From contig JAADJJ010000001.1 in the NCBI GenBank assembly GCA_010092695.1, positions 1,550,001-1,614,000 of the forward strand: a stretch of 64,000 nt of DNA. The letters are read 5' to 3'. Position 1 is the stretch's first letter. The number at the start of each line of letters is the position of its first letter. Positions 8,769 to 16,705 of the stretch are shown here, piece after piece. This DNA comes from Enterobacteriaceae bacterium 4M9. GTDB taxonomy: Bacteria; Pseudomonadota; Gammaproteobacteria; Enterobacterales; Enterobacteriaceae. A program made the position numbers and the translations under genes. Below the pieces are notes generated by a model. That model was not told where the DNA came from. It ran no database searches and saw only the letters and a program-made list of their open reading frames with translations.

Positions 8769-9839
8769 ATGCAAAAAGACGCGCTGAATAACGTCCACAT
8801 CGTAGAAGAACAGGTCATGCTGACACCCGATCAGCTGAAAGCAGAATTCCCGCTGACCGCCGCGCAGGAAGCGCAAATTGCCGAGTCTCGCCAGACTATC
8901 GCTGACATCATTGCCGGGCGCGATCCGCGTCTGTTGATTGTCTGCGGGCCATGTTCGATTCACGATCCAGAAGCTGCTCTGGACTATGCGCGTCGTTTTA
9001 AAACCCTGTCGGAGGAGGTCAGCGATAGCCTCTATCTTGTCATGCGCGTCTATTTTGAAAAGCCGCGCACCACGGTGGGCTGGAAAGGACTGATTAACGA
9101 TCCGCACATGGATGGCTCGTTTGATATTGAAACCGGCCTGAAGATTGCGCGCGGTCTGCTGGTGGACCTGGTCGCAATGGGATTACCGCTGGCGACCGAA
9201 GCGCTTGACCCGAACAGCCCGCAGTACCTGGGCGATCTGTTCAGCTGGTCGGCCATTGGTGCACGTACCACGGAATCGCAGACTCATCGTGAAATGGCGT
9301 CTGGTCTTTCTATGCCGGTGGGCTTTAAGAACGGCACCGACGGCAGCCTTGCAACCGCCATTAACGCTATGCGCGCGGCCTCAATGCCGCATCGGTTTGT
9401 GGGGATCAACCAGGCCGGTCAGGTTTGCCTGCTGAAAACCAAAGGCAACCCGGACGGCCATGTGATTCTGCGCGGTGGTAAAGCGCCTAATTACGGCCCG
9501 GAAGATGTGGCGAAGTGCGAAAAAGAGATGGAACAGGCGGGACTGCGCCCGTCGCTGATGATAGATTGCAGTCATGCTAACTCCAGCAAAGACTATCGTC
9601 GTCAGCCTGGTGTGGCAGAATCTGCCATTGCGCAGATTAAAGACGGGAATAAATCTATTACCGGTCTGATGATTGAGAGCAACATCCATGAAGGCAACCA
9701 GTCATCTGAACAGCCGCGCGCAGAGATGAAATACGGTGTGTCGGTAACGGATGCCTGCATCAGCTGGGAAACGACGCAAACGCTGCTGCGCGAGATCCAT
9801 AACGATTTAAATGGACACATAGCAGCGCGTCTCGCTTAA
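8769..9839 (+). CDS. aroF: DAHP synthase, tyrosine-sensitive (AroF)
   Basis: Condenses phosphoenolpyruvate and erythrose 4-phosphate to DAHP, the first step of the shikimate pathway. The 356 residues match AroF in length and carry VCGPCSIHD, MRVYFEKPRTTVGWKGLINDP, GARTTESQTHRE, GFKNGTDG and DCSHANSSKD, i.e. substrate- and metal-binding residues of class I enzymes. The N-terminus MQKDALNNVHI is AroF-type rather than AroG or AroH, implying tyrosine feedback. tyrA follows after 15 bases, so the two form the aroF-tyrA operon, probably under TyrR. Confidence 0.96.
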   Translation: MQKDALNNVHIVEEQVMLTPDQLKAEFPLTAAQEAQIAESRQTIADIIAGRDPRLLIVCGPCSIHDPEAALDYARRFKTLSEEVSDSLYLVMRVYFEKPRTTVGWKGLINDPHMDGSFDIETGLKIARGLLVDLVAMGLPLATEALDPNSPQYLGDLFSWSAIGARTTESQTHREMASGLSMPVGFKNGTDGSLATAINAMRAASMPHRFVGINQAGQVCLLKTKGNPDGHVILRGGKAPNYGPEDVAKCEKEMEQAGLRPSLMIDCSHANSSKDYRRQPGVAESAIAQIKDGNKSITGLMIESNIHEGNQSSEQPRAEMKYGVSVTDACISWETTQTLLREIHNDLNGHIAARLA

Positions 9840-9854
9840 GAGGTTTTCTATTTT

Positions 9855-10976
9855 ATGGTTGCAGAATTGACCGCGCTTCGCGATCAAATTGACAATGTCG
9901 ACAAGGCGCTGCTGGATTTGCTGGCGCGCCGTTTAGAACTGGTGGCCGAAGTGGGTGAAGTTAAAAGCCGCTACGGTTTACCCATTTATGTCCCGGAGCG
10001 CGAGACAGCCATGCTGGCTTCGCGCCGACAGGAAGCCCAGGCGCTTGGCGTGCCGCCGGATCTCATAGAAGACGTGCTGCGCCGCGTGATGCGCGAGTCT
10101 TATTCAAGTGAAAACGACAAGGGCTTTAAAACCCTGAACCCGACGCTGCGCCCGGTGACTATCGTCGGGGGCGGCGGCCAGATGGGACAGTTGTTTGCAA
10201 AAATGCTTACGCTGTCTGGCTATCAGGTGCGTATTCTGGAAAAAGACGACTGGTCACGCGCGCATGAACTGCTCGACGATGCGGGCATGGTGATTGTCAG
10301 CGTACCTATTCACCTGACAGAAGAAACTATCGCTCGCCTGCCGGTACTGCCGGATGACTGCATTCTGGTTGACCTGGCTTCGGTAAAAAATACGCCGTTG
10401 CAGGCGATGATGGCGGCACATAAAGGACCAGTGCTGGGCCTGCACCCGATGTTTGGCCCGGACAGCGGTAGCCTCGCCAAGCAGGTCGTGGTGTGGTGCG
10501 ATGGCCGCCAGCCGGAAGCCTATCAGTGGTTTCTGGAGCAAATCCAGGTCTGGGGCGCACGCCTGCACCGCATCAGTGCGGTAGAACACGACCAGAATAT
10601 GGCGTTTATTCAGGCGCTGCGCCACTTTGCCACTTTTGCCTATGGCCTGCATCTTGCCGAGGAAAATGTGCAGCTTGAGCAACTGCTGGCGCTCTCGTCG
10701 CCGATTTACCGGCTGGAGCTGGCGATGGTTGGACGTTTGTTTGCGCAGGACCCGCAGCTTTACGCTGATATCATTATGGCGTCTGACGATAACATTGCGC
10801 TCATCAAGCGCTATTATCAGCGTTTTGGTGAAGCCATTTCGCTGCTGGAGCAGGGCAACAAACAGGCATTCATCGACAGCTTCCGTCGGGTAGAACACTG
10901 GTTTGGCGACTATGCACAGCGCTTTCAAAGCGAAAGCCGCACCCTGTTGCGCCAGGCGAACGATATCCGTCAGTAA
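9855..10976 (+). CDS. tyrA: Bifunctional chorismate mutase/prephenate dehydrogenase (T-protein)
   Basis: A 373-residue bifunctional enzyme converting chorismate to prephenate and then to 4-hydroxyphenylpyruvate for tyrosine. The N-terminal AroQ mutase domain (about residues 1-90) includes ALRDQIDNVDKALLDLLARR. The dehydrogenase domain begins at about residue 100 with the NAD-binding turn VGGGGQMGQLF, followed by LGLHPMFGPDSG and the helical C-terminus. Length and sequence agree closely with E. coli TyrA. It is second in the aroF operon and is closed by the hairpin at 10998. Confidence 0.97.
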   Translation: MVAELTALRDQIDNVDKALLDLLARRLELVAEVGEVKSRYGLPIYVPERETAMLASRRQEAQALGVPPDLIEDVLRRVMRESYSSENDKGFKTLNPTLRPVTIVGGGGQMGQLFAKMLTLSGYQVRILEKDDWSRAHELLDDAGMVIVSVPIHLTEETIARLPVLPDDCILVDLASVKNTPLQAMMAAHKGPVLGLHPMFGPDSGSLAKQVVVWCDGRQPEAYQWFLEQIQVWGARLHRISAVEHDQNMAFIQALRHFATFAYGLHLAEENVQLEQLLALSSPIYRLELAMVGRLFAQDPQLYADIIMASDDNIALIKRYYQRFGEAISLLEQGNKQAFIDSFRRVEHWFGDYAQRFQSESRTLLRQANDIRQ

Positions 10977-10997
10977 GTTAAGCGCTGTATATACTGA

Positions 10998-11026
10998 AAG
11001 CCGGTGGGAAACCACCGGCTTTTTTT
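10998..11026 (+). terminator. Intrinsic terminator after tyrA
   Basis: AAAGCCGGTGG, loop GAAA, CCACCGGC and seven T. It lies only ~10 bases before the ribosome-binding site of the next gene, so the SMP-30 gene must be read by read-through or from a promoter inside tyrA. Confidence 0.9.
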
Positions 11027-11044
11027 ATTGCAAAGGAGAAGGAT

Positions 11045-11923
11045 ATGGCAATACAGGTGCAGCCGCTGTTCGATTATATCGGCCAGTTGCCGGAGTGCCC
11101 GACCTGGAGTGCTCGCGAGCAGACGCTGTGGTGGACCGACATTCTGGCGTGCGAAATTCATCGTTACCATCCTGCCAGCGGCGCGCATCGCGTGCTGCGT
11201 TTCCCTGAGGAAGTTGGCTGTTTTGCACTGTGTGAAAACGGTGGGCTGATTGTCGCGCTCCGTAGCGCTATCTGGCTGGCAGACGAAGATGGGCGACTGG
11301 TGCGTAAAGTTTGTGACAACCCGAGTAACCCGGCCCTGGCGCGCTTTAATGACGGTGGAACGGACGCCGACGGGCGTTTTTATGCGGGCACTTTCTGGAA
11401 GCCGGGAGATTACAATGGTGCGCTACTGATGCGTGTGGACAACAATCTGTCTGCACAGGTGATTCAGTGCGATATTCAAGGCCACAATGGACTGGCGTTT
11501 AGCCCGGATGGCGACGTGATGTACACCTCGGATACACCAAACGCCGTTATCTGGCGAACGCCGCTTGATGAGCGCGCAGAGCCGGGCAGACGCGAAGCGT
11601 TTCGCCGTTTTAGGCCTGGAGAAGGGCTGCCGGATGGCGCGGCAATGGATGTGGAGGGTTGCTACTGGAGTGCGATGTATGACGGATTTCGCATTGCCCG
11701 TTTTTCGCCTGCCGGGGAGCAACTGGCTGAGTACAGGCTGCCGGTACGCTGCCCGACAATGGTGTGCTTTGGCGGGCCGCAGATGACGACGCTTTACATT
11801 ACTACGACGCGTGAAGATATGCAGGAAGATGAACTGGCCCTGCGCCCGCTCTCCGGGGCGATTTTTACGCTTGAGGTACCGGTCGCGGGAAGGAATAAGC
11901 CGCGTTTTCGTTACACGGTTTAA
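11045..11923 (+). CDS. SMP-30/gluconolactonase-family lactonase
   Basis: A 292-residue six-bladed beta-propeller protein of the SMP-30/LRE-like family, whose members hydrolyse sugar lactones with a single divalent metal. Candidate metal ligands are visible in order: Glu in LPECPTWS (residue ~17), Asn in ARFNDGGTDADGRFYAG, Asn in HNGLAFSPDG, and Asp in MYTSDTPN. Start at 11045 after AAAGGAG. It sits between the tyrA terminator and the convergent pheA, where E. coli K-12 has nothing, so it is an accessory gene. The natural lactone cannot be read from sequence. Confidence 0.8.
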   Translation: MAIQVQPLFDYIGQLPECPTWSAREQTLWWTDILACEIHRYHPASGAHRVLRFPEEVGCFALCENGGLIVALRSAIWLADEDGRLVRKVCDNPSNPALARFNDGGTDADGRFYAGTFWKPGDYNGALLMRVDNNLSAQVIQCDIQGHNGLAFSPDGDVMYTSDTPNAVIWRTPLDERAEPGRREAFRRFRPGEGLPDGAAMDVEGCYWSAMYDGFRIARFSPAGEQLAEYRLPVRCPTMVCFGGPQMTTLYITTTREDMQEDELALRPLSGAIFTLEVPVAGRNKPRFRYTV

Positions 11924-11988
11924 ATGCGGCAATTATCCGTGGCTTGTGCCTGCGAGGGGCGCCTGCCGGGGCAGGCGCGACATACCCG

Positions 11989-13146
11989 TCAGTCTGGCTC
12001 GACCGGCACAACAGTCTCGCTCGGATAGCAGCCCAGCACTTTCATTGAACGGGTGATATCGCCCAGTTCACGTAGTGCCTGGCGCATTTCCGGCGATTCC
12101 AGATTGGCCTGTACGTCCAGATAAAACATCTCTTCCCACGGGTTACCGTGGATAGGGCGTGACTCCAGCTTCGTCATAATCAGGTTGTGGTTGCGCATCA
12201 CCATTAGCGCTTCAACCAGCGAGCCAGACTGCTGGCCGGTTGCCATCAGCAGCGTTGTTTTCGCCGGTACCTGGTCAGATACGCCAATGGCCTTACGCGC
12301 CAGCACCAGGAAGCGGGTGATGTTCTGGCTCTGGTTGGCCAGATTGCGCTCCAGCACCTGTAAACCGTACAGCGCGCCACCGGCTTCGCTGCCCAGTGCG
12401 GCAACGCCAGGCGAGCCAGATTGTGCCACTTTCTCCATCGCCGCGGAGGTGCTTTCACAGTATTCGATTTTCCACTGTGGCCAGCGGTTGATGAACTGGC
12501 TGCACTGCTGGAACGGCTGTGGATGGCTGTAGACGGTGTGGATGTCTTCAAGCGTGGTGGTTGCGCTAACCATCACACAGTGGTCGATAGGCAGTGTCAA
12601 CTCGCCGACAATAGACAGGCTGGTGTGTTGCAGCAAGTCGTAGACATCGTTAATTGAGCCGGAGCTGGTATTTTCCACCGGCACTACCGCATAGTCAGAC
12701 TGGCCGGTTTCGACCTGGCGAAAAATCTCATCAAACCTTGAACAGCCGTTTTCAATGAAATGCTCAAAGTGGCGTGCAGCGTAACGGCGTGCGGCCAGGT
12801 GTGAATAAGAGCCTTTCGGGCCAAGGAAGGCGATGCGGGCAGAGTCTGCGCTGGTTTTGTTCAGGTGTTTTTGCAGCAGCGCCTGTTGTGTGAGTACCGA
12901 GTCTTCAATAATGAGCTGGAACAGGCGGGTGATGTAATGACCGTCAAGGTGATGCTTTTTACCTGTGCGTACCAGGTGCTCCAGTAAATCGCGTTCGCGC
13001 TCAATGTCGCGCACGGGGCGGTGGGTGGCAAGTTTCGCTGTACCGACTTCGACAGCCAGCTGGCGGCGCTCGGCCAGTAGCGCGAGGAGTTTTTCATCCA
13101 GCGCACTGATTTTATCGCGCAGGGCCAGCAGGGGATTATCGCTCAT
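11989..13146 (-). CDS. pheA: Bifunctional chorismate mutase/prephenate dehydratase (P-protein)
   Basis: Converts chorismate to prephenate and prephenate to phenylpyruvate for phenylalanine. The 385 residues comprise an AroQ mutase domain (NPLLALRDKISALDEKLLALLAERR), a prephenate dehydratase domain starting near residue 105 (IAFLGPKGSYSHLAARRYA, with VVPVENTSSGSINDVYDLL), and a C-terminal ACT regulatory domain with ESRPIHGNPWEEMFYLDV, the phenylalanine-binding ESRP motif. It is preceded by the pheL leader peptide and an attenuator, so expression responds to charged tRNA-Phe. Confidence 0.97.
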   Translation of the reverse strand: MSDNPLLALRDKISALDEKLLALLAERRQLAVEVGTAKLATHRPVRDIERERDLLEHLVRTGKKHHLDGHYITRLFQLIIEDSVLTQQALLQKHLNKTSADSARIAFLGPKGSYSHLAARRYAARHFEHFIENGCSRFDEIFRQVETGQSDYAVVPVENTSSGSINDVYDLLQHTSLSIVGELTLPIDHCVMVSATTTLEDIHTVYSHPQPFQQCSQFINRWPQWKIEYCESTSAAMEKVAQSGSPGVAALGSEAGGALYGLQVLERNLANQSQNITRFLVLARKAIGVSDQVPAKTTLLMATGQQSGSLVEALMVMRNHNLIMTKLESRPIHGNPWEEMFYLDVQANLESPEMRQALRELGDITRSMKVLGCYPSETVVPVEPD

Positions 13147-13168
13147 AGTGCAACCTTTGTAGTTATCA

Positions 13169-13197
13169 TAAAAAAGGCCTCCCTGGTGGGAGGCCTG
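13169..13197 (-). terminator. pheA attenuator terminator
   Basis: On the minus strand AGGCCTCCC, loop ACCA, GGGAGGCCT and a T-run lie between pheL and pheA. Together with the Phe-rich leader this is the standard pheA attenuation device. Confidence 0.9.
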
Positions 13198-13243
13198 TCT
13201 GTTCGTCTTCGCATTCTTTCTTACACGACGAAACGCCTCCCGG

Positions 13244-13294
13244 TCAGGGGAAGGTAAAGAAGAATGCGAAGAAAAACGGAATACGCGTCATCAT
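13244..13294 (-). CDS. pheL: pheA operon leader peptide PheL
   Basis: A 16-codon reading frame, MMTRIPFFFAFFFTFP, with six phenylalanines in two runs of three. Ribosome stalling on the Phe codons when charged tRNA-Phe is scarce favours the antiterminator and lets transcription enter pheA. E. coli PheL is 15 residues; here a second ATG is present at the start (13294 or 13291). Confidence 0.93.
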   Translation of the reverse strand: MMTRIPFFFAFFFTFP

Positions 13295-13350
13295 GAAACC
13301 CGGATAAAGTGTAACAGTTAAAGTACCCGCTCTCTTTTCCTTGTGTCAAT

Positions 13351-13372
13351 AAAAAACGCGCCCGCAGGCGCG
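13351..13372 (-). terminator. Terminator after raiA
   Basis: On the minus strand GCGCGCC, loop TGC, GGGCGCG and six T, just past the raiA stop and oriented to end raiA transcription. Confidence 0.8.
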
Positions 13373-13392
13373 CTCCTTAATGTGAGAGGTGA

Positions 13393-13728
13393 TTAAACCT
13401 GAGGGTCGGCCAGTGGAACTTCTTTCACAGAGCCTTCAGCGCGGCGCGCTTCACCCTTGTGCTGGACCTTATTAAGCTGACGTTCAAGCTTGTTAATCAG
13501 CTCATTGATGGCCGCATACATATCTTCATGTTTCGCGCTTGCCACCAGATGGCCATTCGGCGTGTTGATGGTGGCATCAGCCACAAAACCTTTTGGCTCT
13601 TTGGACAGAACAATATGCGGGTTAATCAGATGAGTTTGCCACTTTTCAAGTTTGGCGAGACGGTCTGCGACATGCTGGCGGATGGCCGGGGTGATTTCCA
13701 TTTGTTTGCTGGTAATATTCATTGTCAT
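13393..13728 (-). CDS. raiA: Ribosome-associated inhibitor RaiA
   Basis: A 111-residue stationary-phase factor that binds the 30S subunit at the tRNA sites and blocks translation. The sequence MTMNITSKQMEITPAIRQHVADRLAKLEKW and INELINKLERQLNKVQHKGEARRA is typical of the HPF/YfiA family. The C-terminal tail after RRAEGSVKEV diverges from E. coli. The start at 13728 is preceded by AGAGGTAAC; an open frame upstream is not needed. Single-gene unit closed by the terminator at 13351. Confidence 0.95.
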   Translation of the reverse strand: MTMNITSKQMEITPAIRQHVADRLAKLEKWQTHLINPHIVLSKEPKGFVADATINTPNGHLVASAKHEDMYAAINELINKLERQLNKVQHKGEARRAEGSVKEVPLADPQV

Positions 13729-13953
13729 AAAGTTACCTCTTTGTCTTTCCCGTCTTGATAACTTCAGCATACCCCGCAAAATGTCAAAATGTGTGATTCA
13801 GATCAGTTATTTTTGTCACCTTTTGTCATTAAGCCTGCTTTTGTGAGACAGGGCAGGAAGTGACGATATTTGCCTTGAGAATTTAGGGAATAGCGGCCAT
13901 ATTTGTACGGATAAGCTGCGCTTAAGCGAGTCAGTTAGCCCGATTTAGCGCAT

Positions 13954-13983
13954 AAAAAACGGCAGCCTGGGCTGCCGTTTTTT
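13954..13983. terminator. Bidirectional terminator after bamD
   Basis: AAAAAACGGCAGCC and GGCTGCCGTTTTTT form a long stem with A- and T-runs on both sides, so it can work in either direction. It ends bamD. The remaining bases up to raiA (13729-13953) hold no visible gene and presumably the raiA promoter. Confidence 0.85.
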
Positions 13984-13997
13984 GTTGAGTCAAACCG

Positions 13998-14735
13998 TCA
14001 GGTTGTGCTGCTGTTGGCGGCGATGATTTGCGCCACTTTTTCTGCCTGAGCATTAAGCTGCAGTTTGCGATAGGCGTTTTCCATCAGCTTCAGGCCATCA
14101 CGCGTAGCCTGAGTGTCCGGAAAGTCGCGCAACATTCCTTCAACGCGGTTCACGACCGCAACCCATGCACCGCGGCGGGTGTAATATTTCGCGACTGAGT
14201 ATTCATACTTCGCCAGGCGGTCTTTGAGGAACACCAGACGTTTAGTGGCGTCAGTAGTGTACTGGCTGTTGGGATAGCCGCGTACCATTTTGGAGAAGTC
14301 GCTAAACGCATCACGCGCATGCTGAGGGTCACGGTCAGAACGATCGACACCGAAGAAACCCTGCAACGCGCTGTCGTCCATCGCCATGTTGGTCAGCCCG
14401 CGCATATAAAGCACATAATCAATGTTAGGATGCGTCGGGTTCAGGCGCATAAAGCGGTCAATAGCGGCCTGAGCCAGCGGCAGATCGGCGTTTTTGTAGT
14501 ACGCGTAGATCAGATCCAGCTGTACCTGCTGCGAGTACGGTCCAAACGGATAGCGGTTATCCAGCGCTTCCAGTTGCGTTATCGCCGCTTTCCAGTTACC
14601 GTCCTGGAGCTTTTGCTGGGCGGTTGCATAGATTTCAGACGGCGGACTGTCCGGAACTTGGTCTTTTGAGCCGGAGCAACCGGTCAGGGCCAGGCTCAGC
14701 GTGGCGGCAGCCACCAGGTATTTCATGCGCGTCAT
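13998..14735 (-). CDS. bamD: Outer-membrane assembly lipoprotein BamD
   Basis: A 245-residue essential lipoprotein of the BAM complex, which inserts beta-barrels into the outer membrane; BamD binds BamA and the C-terminal signals of substrates. The signal peptide MTRMKYLVAAATLSLALTGC ends in the lipobox LTGC (Cys20). The mature part is built of TPR-like helices (IYATAQQKLQDGNWKAAITQLEALDNRYPFGPYS). It is divergent from rluD, the E. coli arrangement. A GGAGCTT element upstream may be part of a sigma-E promoter, but I see no convincing -10. Confidence 0.96.
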   Translation of the reverse strand: MTRMKYLVAAATLSLALTGCSGSKDQVPDSPPSEIYATAQQKLQDGNWKAAITQLEALDNRYPFGPYSQQVQLDLIYAYYKNADLPLAQAAIDRFMRLNPTHPNIDYVLYMRGLTNMAMDDSALQGFFGVDRSDRDPQHARDAFSDFSKMVRGYPNSQYTTDATKRLVFLKDRLAKYEYSVAKYYTRRGAWVAVVNRVEGMLRDFPDTQATRDGLKLMENAYRKLQLNAQAEKVAQIIAANSSTT

Positions 14736-14867
14736 GACGTTTTGACTTTCCTCAGAATGTGAATCAGGGAGAACTCTCCGTTAAGCTCCCGATTAAGACC
14801 AGCTACAATAGCACACTATATTAAACGGCAAAGCCGTAAAAACCCAACGTTAACGAAGAAGCAGTGT

Positions 14868-15848
14868 ATGGCACAACCAGTAAAACTCACCGCAACGGTG
14901 TCCGAATCTCAACTCGGTCAACGGTTAGATCAGGCTTTGGCCGAATTGTTCCCGGATTATTCTCGTTCGCGCATAAAAGAGTGGATTCTCGACCAGCGCG
15001 TTATGCTTAGCGGTAAAATCTGCGACAAGCCTAAAGAGAAGGTATTGGGCGGAGAAAGTGTCGCCATTGATGCGGAAATCGAAGAAGAAGCGCGCTTTGA
15101 ACCGCAGGATATTCCACTCAATATCGTGTACGAAGATGATGACATTCTTGTTATCAATAAACCCCGTGATTTCGTCGTTCATCCGGGCGCAGGTAACCCG
15201 GACGGCACCGTACTCAACGCGTTGTTGCATTATTATCCGCCGATTGCCGATGTACCGCGTGCGGGCATTGTTCACCGTCTGGATAAAGACACCACGGGCC
15301 TGATGGTGGTTGCCAAGACCGTACCGGCGCAAACGCGGCTGGTAGAGTCATTACAGCTGCGTGAAATTACGCGCGAGTATGAAGCGGTGGCTATTGGTCA
15401 CATGACCGCAGGTGGCACGGTGGAAGAACCTATCAGCCGTCACCCCACCAAACGCACGCACATGTCGGTGCATCCTATGGGTAAACCCGCGGTCACGCAC
15501 TATCGCATTATGGAACACTTTCGCGTACACACGCGTCTGCGCCTGCGCCTGGAAACCGGGCGTACACACCAGATTCGCGTACATATGGCGCATATCACGC
15601 ATCCGCTGGTGGGTGACCAGCTCTATGGCGGCCGCCCGCGTCCTCCGAAAGGCGCATCAGAAGCCTTTATTCAGGCACTGCGTAAGTTCGACCGCCAGGC
15701 GTTGCATGCAACGATGCTGCGTCTTTACCATCCCATCAGCGGCATTGAGATGGAATGGCATGCACCAATCCCTCAGGATATGGTTGATCTCATTGATGCG
15801 CTGCGCGCGGATTATGAAGAACACAAGGACAGCATCGACTGGCTATGA
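14868..15848 (+). CDS. rluD: 23S rRNA pseudouridine synthase RluD
   Basis: Makes pseudouridines 1911, 1915 and 1917 in helix 69 of 23S rRNA. The 326 residues have an N-terminal S4-like RNA-binding domain (GQRLDQALAELFPDYSRSRIKEWI) and the catalytic domain with HRLDKDTTGLMVVAKT, where the Asp is catalytic, plus RTHQIRVHMAHITHPLVGDQLYGG. The last codons overlap pgeF by four bases, so the two are translationally coupled. Confidence 0.97.
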   Translation: MAQPVKLTATVSESQLGQRLDQALAELFPDYSRSRIKEWILDQRVMLSGKICDKPKEKVLGGESVAIDAEIEEEARFEPQDIPLNIVYEDDDILVINKPRDFVVHPGAGNPDGTVLNALLHYYPPIADVPRAGIVHRLDKDTTGLMVVAKTVPAQTRLVESLQLREITREYEAVAIGHMTAGGTVEEPISRHPTKRTHMSVHPMGKPAVTHYRIMEHFRVHTRLRLRLETGRTHQIRVHMAHITHPLVGDQLYGGRPRPPKGASEAFIQALRKFDRQALHATMLRLYHPISGIEMEWHAPIPQDMVDLIDALRADYEEHKDSIDWL

Positions 15849-16576
15849 CAAAACTGATTGTTCCACAGTGGCCGCTGCCTGAGGGTGTTGCGGCCTGCAG
15901 CTCTACCCGTATCGGGGGCGTTAGCGAGGCACCCTGGGACTCTCTGAATCTGGGCGCCCACTGCGGTGACAATGTGGATAGCGTTGAGGAAAACCGTCGT
16001 CGCTTTTATCAGGCGGCGGCGCTGCCATCCAACCCGGTCTGGCTTGAGCAAGTACATGGTACCGACGTGCTGCGCCTTAACGGTGAGACGCCAGTCTCAA
16101 GGCGTGCGGACGCTTCTTACACCGACAAACGCGGCGTGGTTTGCGCAGTAATGACGGCTGATTGTCTGCCGGTTTTGCTGTGCAATATGGCAGGAACCGA
16201 GGTGGCCGCAGCACATGCTGGCTGGCGTGGATTGTGTGAGGGTGTTATTGAACACTCGGTCGCCTGCTTTCGTGACAGTCCTGAAAATATCATGGCGTGG
16301 CTCGGCCCGGCTATTGGGCCTCAGGCGTTTGAAGTGGGTCCTGAAGTTCGCGAGGCGTTCATCGCAAAAGATGCACAGGCTGAACGCGCATTCAGGCCTG
16401 TGGGCGAAAAATATTACGCCGATATTTATCAACTCGCGCGTCAGCGCCTGTCAAATCTGGGGATCCACCAGATTTATGGCGGAGAACGCTGTACTTTCAG
16501 CGAAAAACACGAATTTTTCTCTTATCGTCGCGACAGAACGACGGGTCGTATGGCAAGTTTTATTTGGCTGATATAA
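15845..16576 (+). CDS. pgeF: Peptidoglycan editing factor / purine nucleoside phosphorylase YfiH
   Basis: A 243-residue protein of the multicopper polyphenol oxidase/DUF152 (YfiH, LACC1-like) family. It is reported both to help keep incorrectly built muropeptide precursors (L-Ser in place of L-Ala) out of peptidoglycan and to act on purine nucleosides. Zinc-binding residues are visible: His in QVHGTDVL, Cys in MTADCLPVLL, and His in AAAHAGWRGL. Start overlaps rluD by four bases; clpB follows from its own heat-shock promoter. Confidence 0.92.
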   Translation: MTKLIVPQWPLPEGVAACSSTRIGGVSEAPWDSLNLGAHCGDNVDSVEENRRRFYQAAALPSNPVWLEQVHGTDVLRLNGETPVSRRADASYTDKRGVVCAVMTADCLPVLLCNMAGTEVAAAHAGWRGLCEGVIEHSVACFRDSPENIMAWLGPAIGPQAFEVGPEVREAFIAKDAQAERAFRPVGEKYYADIYQLARQRLSNLGIHQIYGGERCTFSEKHEFFSYRRDRTTGRMASFIWLI

Positions 16577-16638
16577 CCTATTGAAACAAGACGATCCAGT
16601 ATGGGTAGCTACCCTCTCATATAATTATGGTCATTAAC

Positions 16639-16667
16639 CTTGAATAATTGAGGGATGACCTCATTTA
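16639..16667 (+). promoter_or_regulatory. Sigma-32 heat-shock promoter of clpB
   Basis: CTTGAA at 16639-16644, a 14-base spacer, and CCTCATTTA at 16659-16667 closely match the RpoH consensus (CTTGAA, 13-15 bases, CCCCATnTA). It lies 39 bases before the clpB start. Confidence 0.85.
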
Positions 16668-16705
16668 ATCTCCAGTAGCAATTTTGACCATATATGGGAG
16701 GAGTT

